Shown here: piece by piece, positions 48,221 to 61,106 of the stretch
Numbering within the stretch: the first letter of the stretch is position 1
Layout: each line of letters opens with the position of its first letter
NCBI GenBank assembly: GCA_030704615.1
Contig: CM060734.1
Span: 46,268,042-46,332,041 of the forward strand
Direction: 5' to 3'
Length of the DNA: 64,000 bases
Origin: Takakia lepidozioides
Lineage: Eukaryota; Streptophyta; Takakiopsida; Takakiales; Takakiaceae
Program-made: the position numbers and the translations under genes
The notes under the pieces: model-generated
Seen by the model: the letters and a program-made list of their open reading frames with translations, nothing else
Told to the model about the DNA's origin: nothing
The model's database searches: none

Positions 48221-51200
48221 TTACAACGGAGTCACTTTAGGTACACACATAGTACAAATGCTTGCAAGGGCAGTATGATGCCCCTTTGTTCGCCATGATG
48301 TGGAGTCGGTGCAATTGCAGGTGGGTAATTCTGAAATGGTGATGGTGTACACCTCATTGCGAACAGCTGAGCCCGCCCGTGGCCATCTGATACAGACACG
48401 CCCGAATCCTGGTGGGGGCATTCTTGTCGAGCTCTGGATTGTACAGTTCATCCGAAGTGCATTCCCCATCCTTGTCTCGTTCACTTTTGAGGGAGGTCGC
48501 CGCCTCTTCGGTTTCCCCCAACGGTGTGTAGGATGCTTAGAGCTGTCGTGTCCCATTGTTCTTGCTCTCATAGGGGTCGGTGGTGGAGGCTGTGTGGAAG
48601 CGGAAATGGTTCTCTGGGGACGTCAGTGCGCTGCACCATCGAAATCTTGCGGCGGTAAGGGCGTCGGCCTCAACCTGACTCAGATCGCAGCCTGGTTCCA
48701 CCGGCCACACCGGGGGAGCCTCTGGCATTGTTTGTATGCCATACTTGGGCTTTCCATACACGCAAGTCATAATGTCGTGCCTGCAGAACCAGAACTGGGT
48801 GGTTGTCGCCTCCGCAAACTTTGCATGGACAAATCTTCCTGTAAAAGTAGGAGTAGGGACAGCCCCATCTGGATTCCTCCTTATCATCTCTAAACAATGT
48901 TGCCGTGTATCCACACGAATTGCGGAACACCTTCCTCGAAACGACGGCTTTGTGCGAGCAATTCTCCACTATGAGCAGACACAGTCGTCTCCACAATGGC
49001 TTGGCCATACTGCATAACAGCGGCGGAATCTGGGGCAAGGGAGCGGTGGGAATTTTTTGCACGAAATCCCCGGTTGAAGGCGACGGCGATCTGGAATTTC
49101 TTGGGCTTCCACTGCTGGAAGACACATTGTGCGGCAACATGACGGGACCTCGAGGTGCTGTCCGAATGTTCCTGTCGGATCTCCAGGAATCCTCTTCGCA
49201 CCCGGGTTCCTCTTCAATCCTCTGCCTGACAGGGCGAGTCCGGACGTCCCCCTCTAGGTGTTCACCTCTGCGGTGCAGAGGCGTCCATTTGATCTTCTCT
49301 CGCAATGCTGTCGCCCATTTCACTGGATTCTTGGACCTCGAAGCTGTTCGTACCAACAATTCCTCCCTGTCCGGCCCAAAGCCCCATTGTTTGCCGCTCA
49401 GGAACTTGTAGTACGTGGCTTGCTGCATGATTGCTCTGTCGATGTCCTCCGTTGTGGCCGTCACTACGTCCACCAGATGTGCGGCAGAAGACGCTCGCCA
49501 GGAGGAGTGGACCGATTCTGCCATATTCGTGTTCGGCATGTCCGTGTTGGAATCCAGGCACCGCTCCTAGAAGGACACAAACAATGGTGAGGGACCAATC
49601 GAAATGTCCGTAACAGAAAGACAAATGAACGAAATTGACAGCAGCCTACCTCCCGCATGTACTGTCCGAACTGTCGATACCGAAAATGCCACCACCCCAA
49701 CCAGCTGTGCAATGCTCCCAGATTGGTTGTCTCCACTGCACCTGACGTGTTCCACCAAGCCTCGATGATAGCAAACTTAACCTCCGCGTCATCAAATGTG
49801 GGTGCATCCTTCCACGCCGTACAAAGGACACGGTGTTCAGCCTGGAATGAGCTAGCAACAAATTTGGTAGTGTAGTGGGATAGACTCTGCATCCAATGGA
49901 ATCCACAGGATCTCTCTTTCCCCTCCATTGGAACATTGGGGTCCTCACCGTACACACGCCGCACCGCTGCCCAGTTGGCCTGAGCGTTGTCTGCCATGAA
50001 TCCCCTGAAATTGGGCTCTGGCAATCCCGCCCTTGCCATCTGCTCGTTTATGCCCTCCCACAGATGCATCTCGGACTGTGTGTCCTCCCCTTTCATCTCG
50101 CAGATTGCAATCGTCATGAGCCTCTTGGAGTGATAGTCATAAACATGCGCACCCATAGTCACCCACTGATGGTTTGTAATTCGCTTGATGTGATCAAACA
50201 TCACCCAAGCATTCGACAAGTTTCCAGTTGTCATGCGAGTGACCAAGTCGACTCCACTCCCAGGCCCACACGTCGACATTTTGAAAATGTAACAACGATC
50301 GGATTCGCTGCCTTGCCCTGGAAACCTGCTACCTTGGATGTAGTCATATCCAGTCATTCGTTTCACCTCCAGGATTGAGTACATGTCCGACCCCCTGCCG
50401 AACTCCTGCTTGCAAGATACGATGTGATTCCGCACATTCGGACTACAAACGTGCGAGACGGACTCCAAGAGGTCACGCATCTCGTCTTCGGTCAAGGGCT
50501 CTCGGTCGGAACCATCTTCAGACATGATTTTGCCAAGAGCAATCTTGTGGGCTGCCTTCAGCTGAATCTGCTTTGGTCTGGCTCCGGGGCTCAATTTCAC
50601 CTCCTCTTTATAATGTCGTGTGCTTCCTGCACAACCTCACGCATGTTGCCTCTCGCCAAGGGGTGGCAGTGGACCCCAACGTGTATGCAAGCTCTAGTCA
50701 AGTCCGGGAGCAAATGGATAACGTAATATTGCTTGGCTCTGCACATGGACATGCACGTCGGTGGTTCTTTGCAATGTGCACACTTGAAAGAACCCGCAGG
50801 AGCTTGGCTGGAGACAATGAATGGATGATGCGTTGTGCCAGTCCAATCCGTCTCGTTTCTCCGCCCTCCTTTGGAGAGAAAGTGGAAGCAGGTGGGATTG
50901 AGGCACCTCAGCTTCCCCGCACAGAGGACATATCGTACATGAACACCATCAGCAATTTTCGTGCTACTGGTCTTCGTCACACACCAGGGGTGTCCGTCAT
51001 GCTTTCGATCCATGTCTGTTAACATCCCGGAGGCTTTGTTTGACGAAGAAACAGGTGGAAACTCGAAGATGACATTACCATCGACTTCGGGAGGCAGAAA
51101 CGTTACCTTTCTGACTGGGAATTTGGCATAGTCGAGAGTAGCCAGCTCGGAGCGAGAACCATCGAGGTGATGTTGTCGTAGGAGCTGCACAATGGACCGG

Positions 51201-51792
51201 GTTGGAGTTATGCTCGAGGGCACATTCGTAGCACCGACAGAGACGTCCATGCCGGATTTGAACGACCGTGTGGAGGACATGGGTACCTCAATGCAATCAT
51301 CTTCCTCGTCGGAAATGTCGAATACGTCCACACGAGAAGCTATGGAGGGTCTTGACGGTCCAGGTCGGGAATGATTATCGTTGCATACCTCTCTGTTGGC
51401 AGTGGCCGCCTCTCGGTTTCCGGACTCCTTTGTGGATGGTGGGGCAGCGACTGATTCGGAAAGGGAATGGGCATTCCCACAGCTCGGTACAGGATGGTGT
51501 CTGATGGGGGAACGTGCCATTCAATTCCGCAACCTCCGTCGTTACCTAGCACGACAATGGTCTCGTCAACCTGTCCAGGAACATCCTTCCTTTCTTCTTC
51601 CAAATAAACTGTGCCCGGTTTGAGCTTGAATTTGGAACAAAGGTAAGTTTCAGTCACTCTGCAAAGTCCTCCCTCGTTTGGGATCCAGGCTCTCCCAAGT
51701 TGCGGAGGACAGCAAACTATAGCGTAGGAATTGGAGCCATCGAACACCGCACGGAGTTGGCAAGTGCGAGGTTCAGTATAGCGACAGACCAA
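48221..51792 (-). pseudogene. Element C MULE-like SWIM transposase, damaged C terminus
   Basis: Read from ATG 51792: a 130-codon N-terminal part related to element B, an acidic linker (VFDISDEEDDCIEVP), zinc-binding residues (HPWC, CAGKLRCLNPTC, CAHCK, HVGVHCHP), a MULE core (FDHIKRITNHQWVTMGAHVYD, FMADNAQANWAAVRRVYG, ERSCGFHW), then WWHFRYRQFG. A probable intron at about 49650-49540 is followed by ESVHSSWRASS. The SWIM finger starts CNCTD, but the CPCKHLYYVC half is in another frame, a one-base indel near 48260. Frames also change near 51390 (a GTATGC donor suggests a short intron), 50600 and 48900. Likely nonfunctional. Confidence 0.82.
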
Positions 51793-52149
51793 GGCTCACA
51801 GGCACCATGCGGAGTCCATCGACGATTGGAAGTCGCACATTGAAGTGGAAAGTATTGTTTCAAGTTACATGCATGAAGGTGGGAGGTTTGATTCCATAGC
51901 CAGTAAGTATGACAATGATGGCCGATTCGGCGACGAAATAACATCTCCTGACAGTTTCTCCTGAGGGTGGATCCAGCATATTCTCGTGCAGACAGGAACG
52001 TTCGCACTGACAAGTGCCAGGACTGTTAGTTAAAACGGTCAGACAACCAAGTTGTGTTCATCAAGACTGGCCGCAATGTTGTTTCGGAACAATGCAACCC
52101 ATTGAGGTTCCAGATTTCCCGTCCCGAGTGATTCTTTCGATTGCTGGTG
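51793..52149. other. 5' side of the element C transposase gene
   Basis: No separate gene recognised. This is the start of the divergent region. Confidence 0.4.
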
Positions 52150-53900
52150 GACGGAAATACGGCGCCGCATTTCCGTATTGCTTCTTGGTCATGCACCAGA
52201 GCGACGGAAATGCGGCACCGAGTTTCCGTCCGGGGGAAACCTTTATACAGAACGGAAATGCGGTAACCAGAACGGAAATGCGGTAACGCATTTCCATCCA
52301 GCAAGCACGGTATGTGAAGTGGAACGGAAATGCGGTACCGCATTTCCGTTCTGATTGAGAATTATGAACAACGGGAACAGAAATGCGGCACCGCATTTCC
52401 GTCCGAGTCGCACTTTTCCGACATTCCAGAACGGAAATGCGGCGCCGCATTTCCATTTTGTATCTGATGCATGGAGCTGAGGGATAGAAATGCTGCACAC
52501 ATTTCCGTCCTTAAAAGACATTCATACTCTCCATAACGGAAATGCGGTACCGCATTTCCATCCAACAAGCACGGTATGTGAAGGTGGAACGGAAATGCGG
52601 TACCGCATTTCCATCCAACAAGCACGGTATGTGAAGGTGGAACGGAAATGCGGTACCGCATTTCCATCCAACAAGCACGGTATGTGAAGGTGGAACGGAA
52701 ATGCGGTACCGCATTTCCATCCAACAAGCACGGTATGTGAAGGTGGAACGGAAATGCGGTACCGCATTTCCGTTCTGATTGAGAATTATGAACAACGGGA
52801 ACAGAAATGCGGCACCGCATTTCTGTCGGAGTCGCACTTTCCGACATTCCAGAACGGAAATGCGGCGCCGCATTTCCATTTTGTATCTGATGCATGGAGC
52901 CGAGTGCGATTCCGACCGCTTGAGACAGCGCATTCCGACCGCTTGAGACATTCATACTATCCAGAACGGAAATGCGGTACCGCATTTCCGTTCTGACTGA
53001 AAATCGTGAACCATCGGAACTGAAATGCGGCAGCGCATTTCCATCCGAGTCGCACCTCCCAACATTCCAGAACGGAAATGCGGCACCGCATTTCCGTTCT
53101 GATGAAATATCCTGAAACATCGGAACTGAAATGCGGTACCGCATTTCCGTCGGAGTCGCACCTTCCGACATTCCAAAACGGAAATGCGGCGCCGTATTTC
53201 CGTTTTGTATGTGAGGCATGGAGCTGTGGAACGAAAATGCGGCACAACATTTCCGCCAGCGTCAGACGTTAATACTCTACAGAACGGAAATGCGGTACCG
53301 CATTTCCGTTCTGACTGAAAATCGTGCGCAACGGGAACAGAAATGCGGCACCGCATTTCCGTCCGAGTCGCACCTTCCGACATTCTAGAACGGAAATGCG
53401 GCGCCGCATTTCCGTTTTGTATATGGGGCCTGGAGCTGTGCTACGGAATTGTGGTGCCGCATTTCCATCCATGTGAGACCTTCAAACTTTCCAGACCGGA
53501 AATGCGGCACCACATTTCTGTCCAGGTGAGACCTCTATACTTTCCCGAACGGAAATGTGGCACGGCATTTCCGTTCATCAACTAACGTATGTGAAGGGGG
53601 AACGGAAATGCGGTACCGCATTTCCGTTCACATTGAAAATCATGAACCACGGGAACTGAAATGTTGTGCCTCATTTCCGTCCGAATCGCACCTTTCGACA
53701 TTCCAGAACGGAAATGCGGCGCCGCATTTCCCTTTTGTATCTCATACATGGAGCTGTGGGACGGAAATGCGGCACCGTATTTCCGTTCAACAACTAAGGT
53801 ATGTGAAGGTGGAACGGAAATGCGGTGCCGCATTTTCTTCCAACAAGTACGGATGTGTAGCTTCGTGATGGTACTTAACGGAAATGCGGCGCCGCATTCG
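52150..53900. repeat. Element C palindrome array 1 (GGAAATGCGG-YR-CCGCATTTCC)
   Basis: About thirty copies at roughly 54-bp spacing, between the divergent transposase and methyltransferase genes. Arms ACGGAAATGCGG and CCGCATTTCCGT are strongly kept; the two centre bases are almost always CG, CA, TG or TA. Between 52540 and 52760 five nearly identical units share the spacer CATCCAACAAGCACGGTATG. Long open frames across the array on both strands are translations of the repeat. Confidence 0.95.
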
Positions 53901-54249
53901 CATTTTCACTCCAACTCATCAGACGCTGGGACGGAAATGCCTTGAAATGTGAACACGTGGAGCAACGGAATTGCTGCACATGTCGCACTCTATCTGACTG
54001 AAGGGCATGAGGCGGCGCGGCCTGACCGTTGGATAATGATGTTTGTTTTTCGGACGGCAGGCGTACCCTGAACGATTCGAATTTCGTAATGACGCAAACT
54101 CCACGAGGAGACACTTTCGTCCAACCCTTTCGAACCCAAGTGGTGCATCACCGCCGTTTCATCTACTTTTGTCGTGTCTCCTTAGTCACCCCTCTCGCGC
54201 CCTTTCCATCTGCACTCTTTGCCCCTTTTCCCTCTCTCTGTTCTTCTTA

Positions 54250-57200
54250 TGCTCGAACCTGAGAGGGGGGGAGTTCGTGCACCAGACAGGAGACCTCGTC
54301 GCAAGCTCCGGAAATTATACTTCGGACGTAGGCCAATGCCGAAGGGGAGGAAGCAGATGCGTCTACAGGAGGAGATTGCCATCTCCGAGCAGCAGGCCAC
54401 TCAGGCAACCCAGCCACCAGTGAGAGCTCCATGCGATCGGGCTGCGCGCAGCTGATCGAGCACCGAACCCCCCATTTTGCTTCTGTAATTCTTAGACTGA
54501 ATGCTAGGAGACTTGAATGCAGAACATGTTTGCATGCCTAACAGGAAAGGTGGACGTGCTGGAGGGATCGCAGGAATCCGAAGAGCCGCAGGAAGAGTCC
54601 GAGGAGCTAGCTGCAGCACGTACACCCACCCGATCCCCGAGCGGGTATTCCTGCCGGGCCTAGCCCTGTGCGATTCAAAGACGCGGCTTCGAAGGGCAAG
54701 TTCAAAGCCCCAGAGACCGACTCGCGTTCTTTGGTCATGGAGAATCGCCAGCAGGGGTCGGGCCCTTCTCCAACAAAGTCGAAGAAGAAGCAGCCCGTCC
54801 CTCTACTGGCTTCTGAACCGGCTCAGGCTGATTCACCCCCCCCAACGCGAATGAAGCAGCAGGGTAAAAGACAGATGCAATTGCAGCAGACACCTTCACC
54901 TGCAAGGATGAGGAAGCAGAAGGCAATCAGGGCGACGGCCGAACAATCTCCCGCAAAACCGCTTCCACGAGCTGAAGCTCAGTTCCTGGAGGATTTCCCG
55001 CCTGCAGATGTTGGGGCCGTCTCTGCTGCAGCGAAGGCAATGGGATCGACGTTTTTGTCGATTTGGTACCGGAGGAGGGTGCTGCCGCTGAACGTTCGCA
55101 GCCAGACCTCACCACCGATGAGCAAGCAGGCCCGGAGGAGGCCTCTGCAATGGCAGAATTGCCCGCACACAGGCCCCAGAGTGCAGCTCCAGTTGAGGAT
55201 GCTCCAGCTGCTCAGCCACTACCGGCACCTACAGACATGTCTCCGGAGGATTTCAAAAGTGCAGCGGATAAAATGTTGGAGGAGACACACAGTAGCATTG
55301 GCAGAGTTCTGGGTAGCAGGGTATTCCAGCGGACTCTTCGAATCCCACTCTGTCGCATGGTCTCCCTTCCCATCGTCAGGCAGGCCCTTCCCGGAGATGT
55401 GGATAAGCTCAAGTTCGCATTTCGAGAAGGGTACCGTCTGGGATCGGCAGCGTTTTACGTTTCCATTGAGAATGAGGACGGCGAAACACGTGGACCCACT
55501 GCCGATGAATTGTCAACGTGGGATACCCACTGGCACACTCGCAACGACGAATTCGAGGCGACGCTGAAGGGTGATCCAGACTTCGGCCATATGTCTGATA
55601 AAATGTTCTTTGTGTGGGACGGGAATCACCGACTTCTCGCCTGGTGGGAGTACATCAAGCAGAACCATGCCAAGCACATTGGCTGGCACTACATGGTGGA
55701 GTGTGTCATCCTGAAGGTGAAGGCGGCAGACTCCTCCCTGCTCAAGAATGCCATGGCGGACCTCAACTCGTAAGATACTCATACCCTCCCTAGCACGTTC
55801 GAAATGCGGTGCCGCATTTTGGTTTCCATTCTGGTTTGTTTCCGTGCTTCCGTGTACTGAACTGGAGAGTGTGCCTTGCAGGGTCACTTGAGAATGCGTA
55901 CGTGCATACCCACATGGCACATATGCTGTACAGGGTGAGGAAAACTGGTCTCACTGATCCGCAGATGTTTGCGGAAATGCTGGAGCCCGAGCTCATTCAG
56001 AAAGCCGTTGCAAAAACAGACCGGACATGGTATCGTCTCACTATGGATGGAATGGTGGAGGTGATATACGAAGTAAGTCGTCCTCCAATTTCCCTCTGCT
56101 CATCCTTCCCCAATTTCCAGTAATCTTTCCACATGAATCGAATGTAACGCTTCTGCATGTTTTTGTTGGCAGTCAAACATCAAGCTGGATTTGGCCCATG
56201 CCAAACGCTTCTTCATGGAAAGTGAGGGGCAGGTCAAAACGTTGCAGTCATTGACTGAGCACTTGAAGGAAGCCGGTGTCAAGTCCAGAACCAAATACAA
56301 GTCAAAGCTTGTGAAGCTGGTGGCAATTGCAGATCCGGCACTTGGAAATGACTTCATCCCCGAGATTGCAAAACACTATTCTCGGGCCATGCAGCCGACC
56401 ATGCAATTGGAGAAACTGCATCACCTCTCAACGGCATGTGTGGAGGCGAAAGAGAAGGTGAGGTTTCAATGCACTGAAGTTCCTTCCTAGCAATAGCCAC
56501 TCTCTTCCAGCTCCTGACATTGGATCGGAAATGGCAGACACGGTGGCTGTCGATCTGGAATGCATCCGAGAGCATAAGGACAATGTGGTCTTTTCCACTG
56601 GAAGTTTCCGACCCTGCAGTGGATGTGTGGCTCAACCGTATGACTTGGTGGTTCCAGGTAATTCAAGGTACTTCCCCAGATTTGCTTTTCTGAAATGAAT
56701 TCCCTGAACTGCTACGTGACAATGCATTTGGGAATCGCAGGTAATGTCGAATGCGAAGGAGCAAGTCGTAATGCACACAAATTTGTTCGGCTTGTACGTC
56801 AAATGGGATGGAACACAGACATTGGAAGACTACGTGACACGTTTCAGATGTGCGTACAAGGACAACCTTTTCGCCAGAGAGCTACAGACAGCAAGAAGGA
56901 GCGTGGAGTTTACACATCAGGAGGGAGCGGGGAAAGCTGCAATGCGAATTGTTTACAGGTGAAGCACAGCTGCCCTTGTATGCGAAGCCTGGTTACGAGG
57001 TTTGTCTCGGAAATGCGGCACCGCATTCGCATTTTATGTTTTCGGTGGCACTCTGCCAGTAGGTTCGTCCAATCTTATGCTCACGCCTGCTGACTGCCTT
57101 GCAGGTATATGAAATACGTGCTCCTTCAGACAGGGGCCCTGGCTCAAGAGCCCCCGTTCTTCATGGCTTGGACCGTGGCGGGCCCAAGCTGTGTCTACAC

Positions 57201-59458
57201 ACCCGAGATGCAGAAACAATGGCATCCCGCGCATCTCGTTGGATGCCCGTGGTACCTGGACATGTCTGGCGGTATTGTTGACGAGTCTGAGAAAGATCTG
57301 CACGCCTTGGCAGAAGAGAAGAGAAAGGAAAGACGTGTCCCTGCTGGGCCAAAGTCGGCAAAGGAATCTGCTGCTCTGGAAGAATCCAGAAAGGCAGCTG
57401 AGATGGCACAAAAGACGGTGGATGCAGCTGTGCAGGCCCAACAGAAGGGGTCGAAGAAGAGGACTCGCCAGCAAGGAGCAGCTGTTGTGACACCCGCCAA
57501 AACGAAGAAGCAGAAACAGCCTGTTCAGGAAGAGGGTGAGGAAGAGGACTCTGATGGAGACTTTGCAACCAGCCCACCCCCCCAAACGCAGGCTGCCTCC
57601 CCTGTGCCCACCGTTGTCACGAGAGGCACGAGAACTGGCTCGGCAAAGAAGGCACTCTTCAACCCCCCAGGGGGGCACCCTTTCGAGCCGGTGGAAATGA
57701 AGAGGCCGAAAGTGGCTCCCGAAACAGTAGTCCAGTGTGTAAATGAGAGTTTCTTGGCGGCTTTGGATGGACGGGCAGCCAAGTTGGCATACATGAAGAC
57801 CATGGAGGGTCTGAAGGGCAGAGCACTGAAGAAGGCGACTGCCGAAGAGCCTTCCGACACCCCAGGATTTCAGAATATGGTCTCGTTCTTTGAGAGGGTG
57901 TGTGCAGACAAGGATTGTAGGAGGGGCAGAAATGCCACCGAGTGGTCTTGCGATATGATCATCTTGGATATTCCGGACGGAGAGCCTGTGGAAGGACTGC
58001 AAGCTTTGCCATCTTGGAACAGGTACTCGGAGGACTTTTGGAAGAAAGGATTCGGGCTTGCCCGCATGGTGTTGGACGACAGAGGCTGTGTGGTTGTCCT
58101 GGCGAGCAGAGGAAAAAACACTCAGACAGGAATTGCGAAGTGGACCCGCAAGAGCGCCGTCCCGATTCTGAAAAAGAAGTGGATGTGCATCAACACACTG
58201 GGCCTTCGGTCGGAAGGGAAGAAGGTGATTACGACACTGGCACTCGTCCATTCATTTGCTTGGGTGTTTTCAAATGCGGTGCCGCATTCGGTTTCTAATC
58301 GTTCCCCCCTGTGTATGCAGACGAAGCAGTTCGATGCATACTGCTTTGTGAAGGAGAACTCCACCTTTGCTTTCCGGAAGGAGGGAGGAAAGGTTGACCC
58401 GAACTGCGACCCCCTCGATTACGACGTTCTGTTCAACAACGTTCCCAAGGAACTTCTCCCTCATAGCCTCACTTCAACGGAACCCCTGCGGTACTCACGG
58501 ACTCGGAGCCCTGCCTTCATTCAGACAATTATGGAGACATGCACAGACGTGGAGGGCACAGTGCTCGACCTCATCTGTGGGACAGGTATGCAGAATCTTG
58601 ATCTATGCTGTTCTGCAAATTCTCGTTAGGATGTAGTTCGCAACATCTGAAGCGCCATGTGGTAATGTGTGGATGGCATTGTAACAGGTGCCTCAATGTG
58701 GGCTGGGCGGTTTTCCGACCGGCACCTCTTTGCCTACGAGGAGGATTCATCCGTGTGGGGATCCCATCTGGAAGGGCTGCAACGGAATGTTAAGGCTCCC
58801 GACAGAGCGGAAGTCTCCTCGGATTCGTCGGAGTCCGAGGAAGACACAGTGGACATTGATGCGGAGGAGAACCCGGAATACGAGTGAGTGCAAACATTGT
58901 AAGTTTGCCAAAGCCTTCTGGGTCATTTTTGTCAAACGAATTTCCCGACTGTGGTTCTCATTAGTCTTGTTGATGATTGTCATGTGCAGGATTGCAGGGT
59001 CCGGGTCGAAACATGTAGGGCCTACACTTCCTGCCAGGAAGAATGTCCCGTTCTTTGCGAGGGCCGACTTCATGACGAGCCCGGTGAGGGACTACTCCCT
59101 TCCTAGTTATGCAGCTAAACTCGAGAATACAGCGATTAGAAGAAGTGAGAATCCCAGTAAAGTAGAGCAGATTTTGGAGAGGGCTAGGGAGGACAGAAGG
59201 ATAAGGAAAGAGTTGGCAGCAGCTCAGACAGGTAGACGGGTACGAAAGTACATATGTGATTCAGCGGATGAGAGCGACGCAGACAGGGAGGAAGACGACC
59301 CAACGGAGGTGAGATGGACAGTTCCGCAAGGGGAAGATGGGATTTTTGAAAGCCTGGCCAACGAGCAGTCCGCTGGAGATGAGAAAGGCACTGAGGGGGT
59401 GGAGGCGGAGCAGGACAGTCTAGAACAGGATGAGGATTCGGATGATTTTAAAGATTAA
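54250..59458 (+). CDS. Element C ParB-like / DNA methyltransferase fusion
   Basis: Same exon pattern as element B. The N-terminal coding part from about 54250 (basic, then acidic, low-complexity) has two or three joins I cannot settle and may contain small indels. The ParB exon (about 55063-55772) has RIPLCRMVSLPIV and FVWDGNHRLLAWWEY. Later exons: to 56070, 56174-56457, about 56514-56656, 56741-56959, 57106-58229, 58321-58585, 58687-58886 and 58989-59458. Motif IV region MIILDIPDGEPVEG; motif I VLDLICGTG then FAYEEDS, after RSPAFIQTIMETC. A Lys-rich KKRTRQQG...KTKKQKQ stretch may be a nuclear signal. The acidic C-terminal tail is longer than in B. The canonical acceptor near 55880 gives a stop unless another site is used, so function is doubtful. 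Confidence 0.75.
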
Positions 59459-59589
59459 TAGAATTTTAATGAAGTCTCTGTAAATGTAAATTCTCTTCCA
59501 GAGTATATAAAGGAAATTCTGCCCGACATTCGTGACCCCTCTCCAGTGTGCATTCCAGCCACACAATTGCCCAAACCACGACGCTCCCA

Positions 59590-60410
59590 AAATCAGAAAT
59601 GGGGCACCGCATTTCCAAAATTTTGGCAACTCTAAGAACCTCTTTTGGAAATGCGGCACCGCATTTCCAAAACAGGGGAGGGACTAAATTTTCCATTTCA
59701 ATGTTGGCATAGTAAAAAGTAATCGGCCGATTGGAAATGCGGTGCCGCATTTCCAAAATTTCCTTTGTCCACACGCCAGTTTTAGCCTCTCCCGCTCATT
59801 GCATGGATGCCACCACGCTTACAGAGGTCGAACAAGGAGGTCGAACAAGGAGGTCGAGATGGCGGAATTGAAAATGCGGTGCCGCATTTCCATATTGGGG
59901 ATGGTGGTTGTTCGAACTGCAGGCCCATCAGCAAAAATTGGCACCGCATTCCATTGTAAAAAAAAAGTCGATGACGGACATGGAAATGCGGCGCCGCATT
60001 TCCAGAACGGACATCGCAATTTGTCCATTTGCAGACCCTCTCACGGAAATGCGGTAACGCATTCCATCGCGCTGGTCGGAAATGTCACACTTTTCGAAGT
60101 GTTGGACGGAAATGCGGCACCGCATTCCCTTGTCCAAAAAGAAGTTTCCATTGCCAAGCTGGAAATGCGTCGCCGCATTTGCAATGCCAACCTCGTTGTC
60201 TGTCCAATTTATAGACCCGTGTTGGTATTTCGTGTACCTGGACGGAAATGATGCACCGCATTTCATTGTCCGACACTGAAATGCGGTTCATACATTTCCA
60301 TGTCGGCATGGAAATTCGGCACCGCATTTCCTTGTCCGACATGGAAATGCGGTGCCGCATTTCCTTGTCCCACATGGAAATGTGGTGCCGCATTTCAATG
60401 TCCGACATGG
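59590..60410. repeat. Element C palindrome array 2
   Basis: About fourteen more copies downstream of the methyltransferase gene, for example at 59600, 59650, 59738, 59875, 59985, 60050, 60112, 60170, 60315, 60350 and 60385. Spacers are less regular than in array 1 and often contain TTGTCC or CGGACATGG. Centres are again CA, TG, CG or TA. Confidence 0.9.
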
Positions 60411-60680
60411 CGTTACTCTGGTATATTCTTGACACATGACTCACATACCGGTTACTCTGCTATATTCATCCGGACAGACACATTGTAGAAATGAGACATC
60501 AAATTGTAAACAGTGGGCCAATTCCGACAGTTATTCAACAGAATGAAACACAATCATACAGAAGTGAGGTACGATGGGTTTATTGATCGGACAGGATGTC
60601 TCACATTTACCAACTGCAGACACTGGAAGAGCGGAGTGATCTGCACGTATATAGTTTTCCCCGGTGCCGTCCTCCCTGGT
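60411..60680. other. Spacer, no gene
   Basis: Nothing recognisable between the palindrome array and the small minus-strand gene. Confidence 0.4.
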
Positions 60681-61106
60681 CTACTGGCAGCAGTTCCAGC
60701 GCCAAAGCGAGGCCGTGCGTGATCTGTCCGGCATCCCTTTCCAGCTTGGTATATCGAGGTCAACAATTTTCAGGACCCACGGACCGCATTGACCCTCGCC
60801 CTCACCTCGCTCAAAGCGGTAATAGCCCTCCAGATACTCCATTGCGCGCAAAGACTCTTGCTTGATTCCAACAGCGTCTGTGAAAACAGAGAGCCAGACA
60901 ATGATGTCTCCTGATTCTGGTTTGAACATAGCATAATCGTGGCCATGATAAGGGCAGTCGGCTGGATTTCGGCGGCACGGCATCCTTGAAAAAGAGTAGC
61001 GGAGTACGTTCAATGACAGCAGCTCCCGGATGGAGGAGGAGCAGCGCGGTGGCTGGAAAAAGTTCAAGCTAACGCTGCAATTCCTCACAAACACTCCAGG
61101 GCACAT
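60681..61106 (-). CDS. Unknown small protein, paralogue of 61333-62103
   Basis: A 141-codon minus-strand frame ending WRWNCCQ. It aligns along about 105 residues with the plus-strand neighbour: RMPCxRNxxDCPxxGxDYAM, SGDIxxW, EYxxGxYxFERG, PWxLxIxDxDxPS, then LRWNCC-like. Three conserved Cys and a Trp-rich end suggest a compact fold. The family is not recognised. It is head-to-head with its paralogue, about 230 bp apart, inside element C. The first 40 residues may not be translated. Confidence 0.55.
   Translation of the reverse strand: MCPGVFVRNCSVSLNFFQPPRCSSSIRELLSLNVLRYSFSRMPCRRNPADCPYHGHDYAMFKPESGDIIVWLSVFTDAVGIKQESLRAMEYLEGYYRFERGEGEGQCGPWVLKIVDLDIPSWKGMPDRSRTASLWRWNCCQ

Noticed and set aside
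52362-53868. Long open frames on both strands rich in MRYRISV or NAVPHFRS words
   Set aside because: They are translations of the GGAAATGCGG palindrome array; length reflects a repeat unit free of stops, not a protein.
52150-53900. CRISPR-like array
   Set aside because: The units are perfect dyads, spacers are related to each other, intron-containing eukaryotic genes surround it and no cas gene is present.
54219-54249. Upstream start of the element C methyltransferase at MPLFPLSVLLML
   Set aside because: The hydrophobic lead would suit a signal peptide, which does not fit a nuclear DNA-binding protein; the next ATG at 54250 is preferred.
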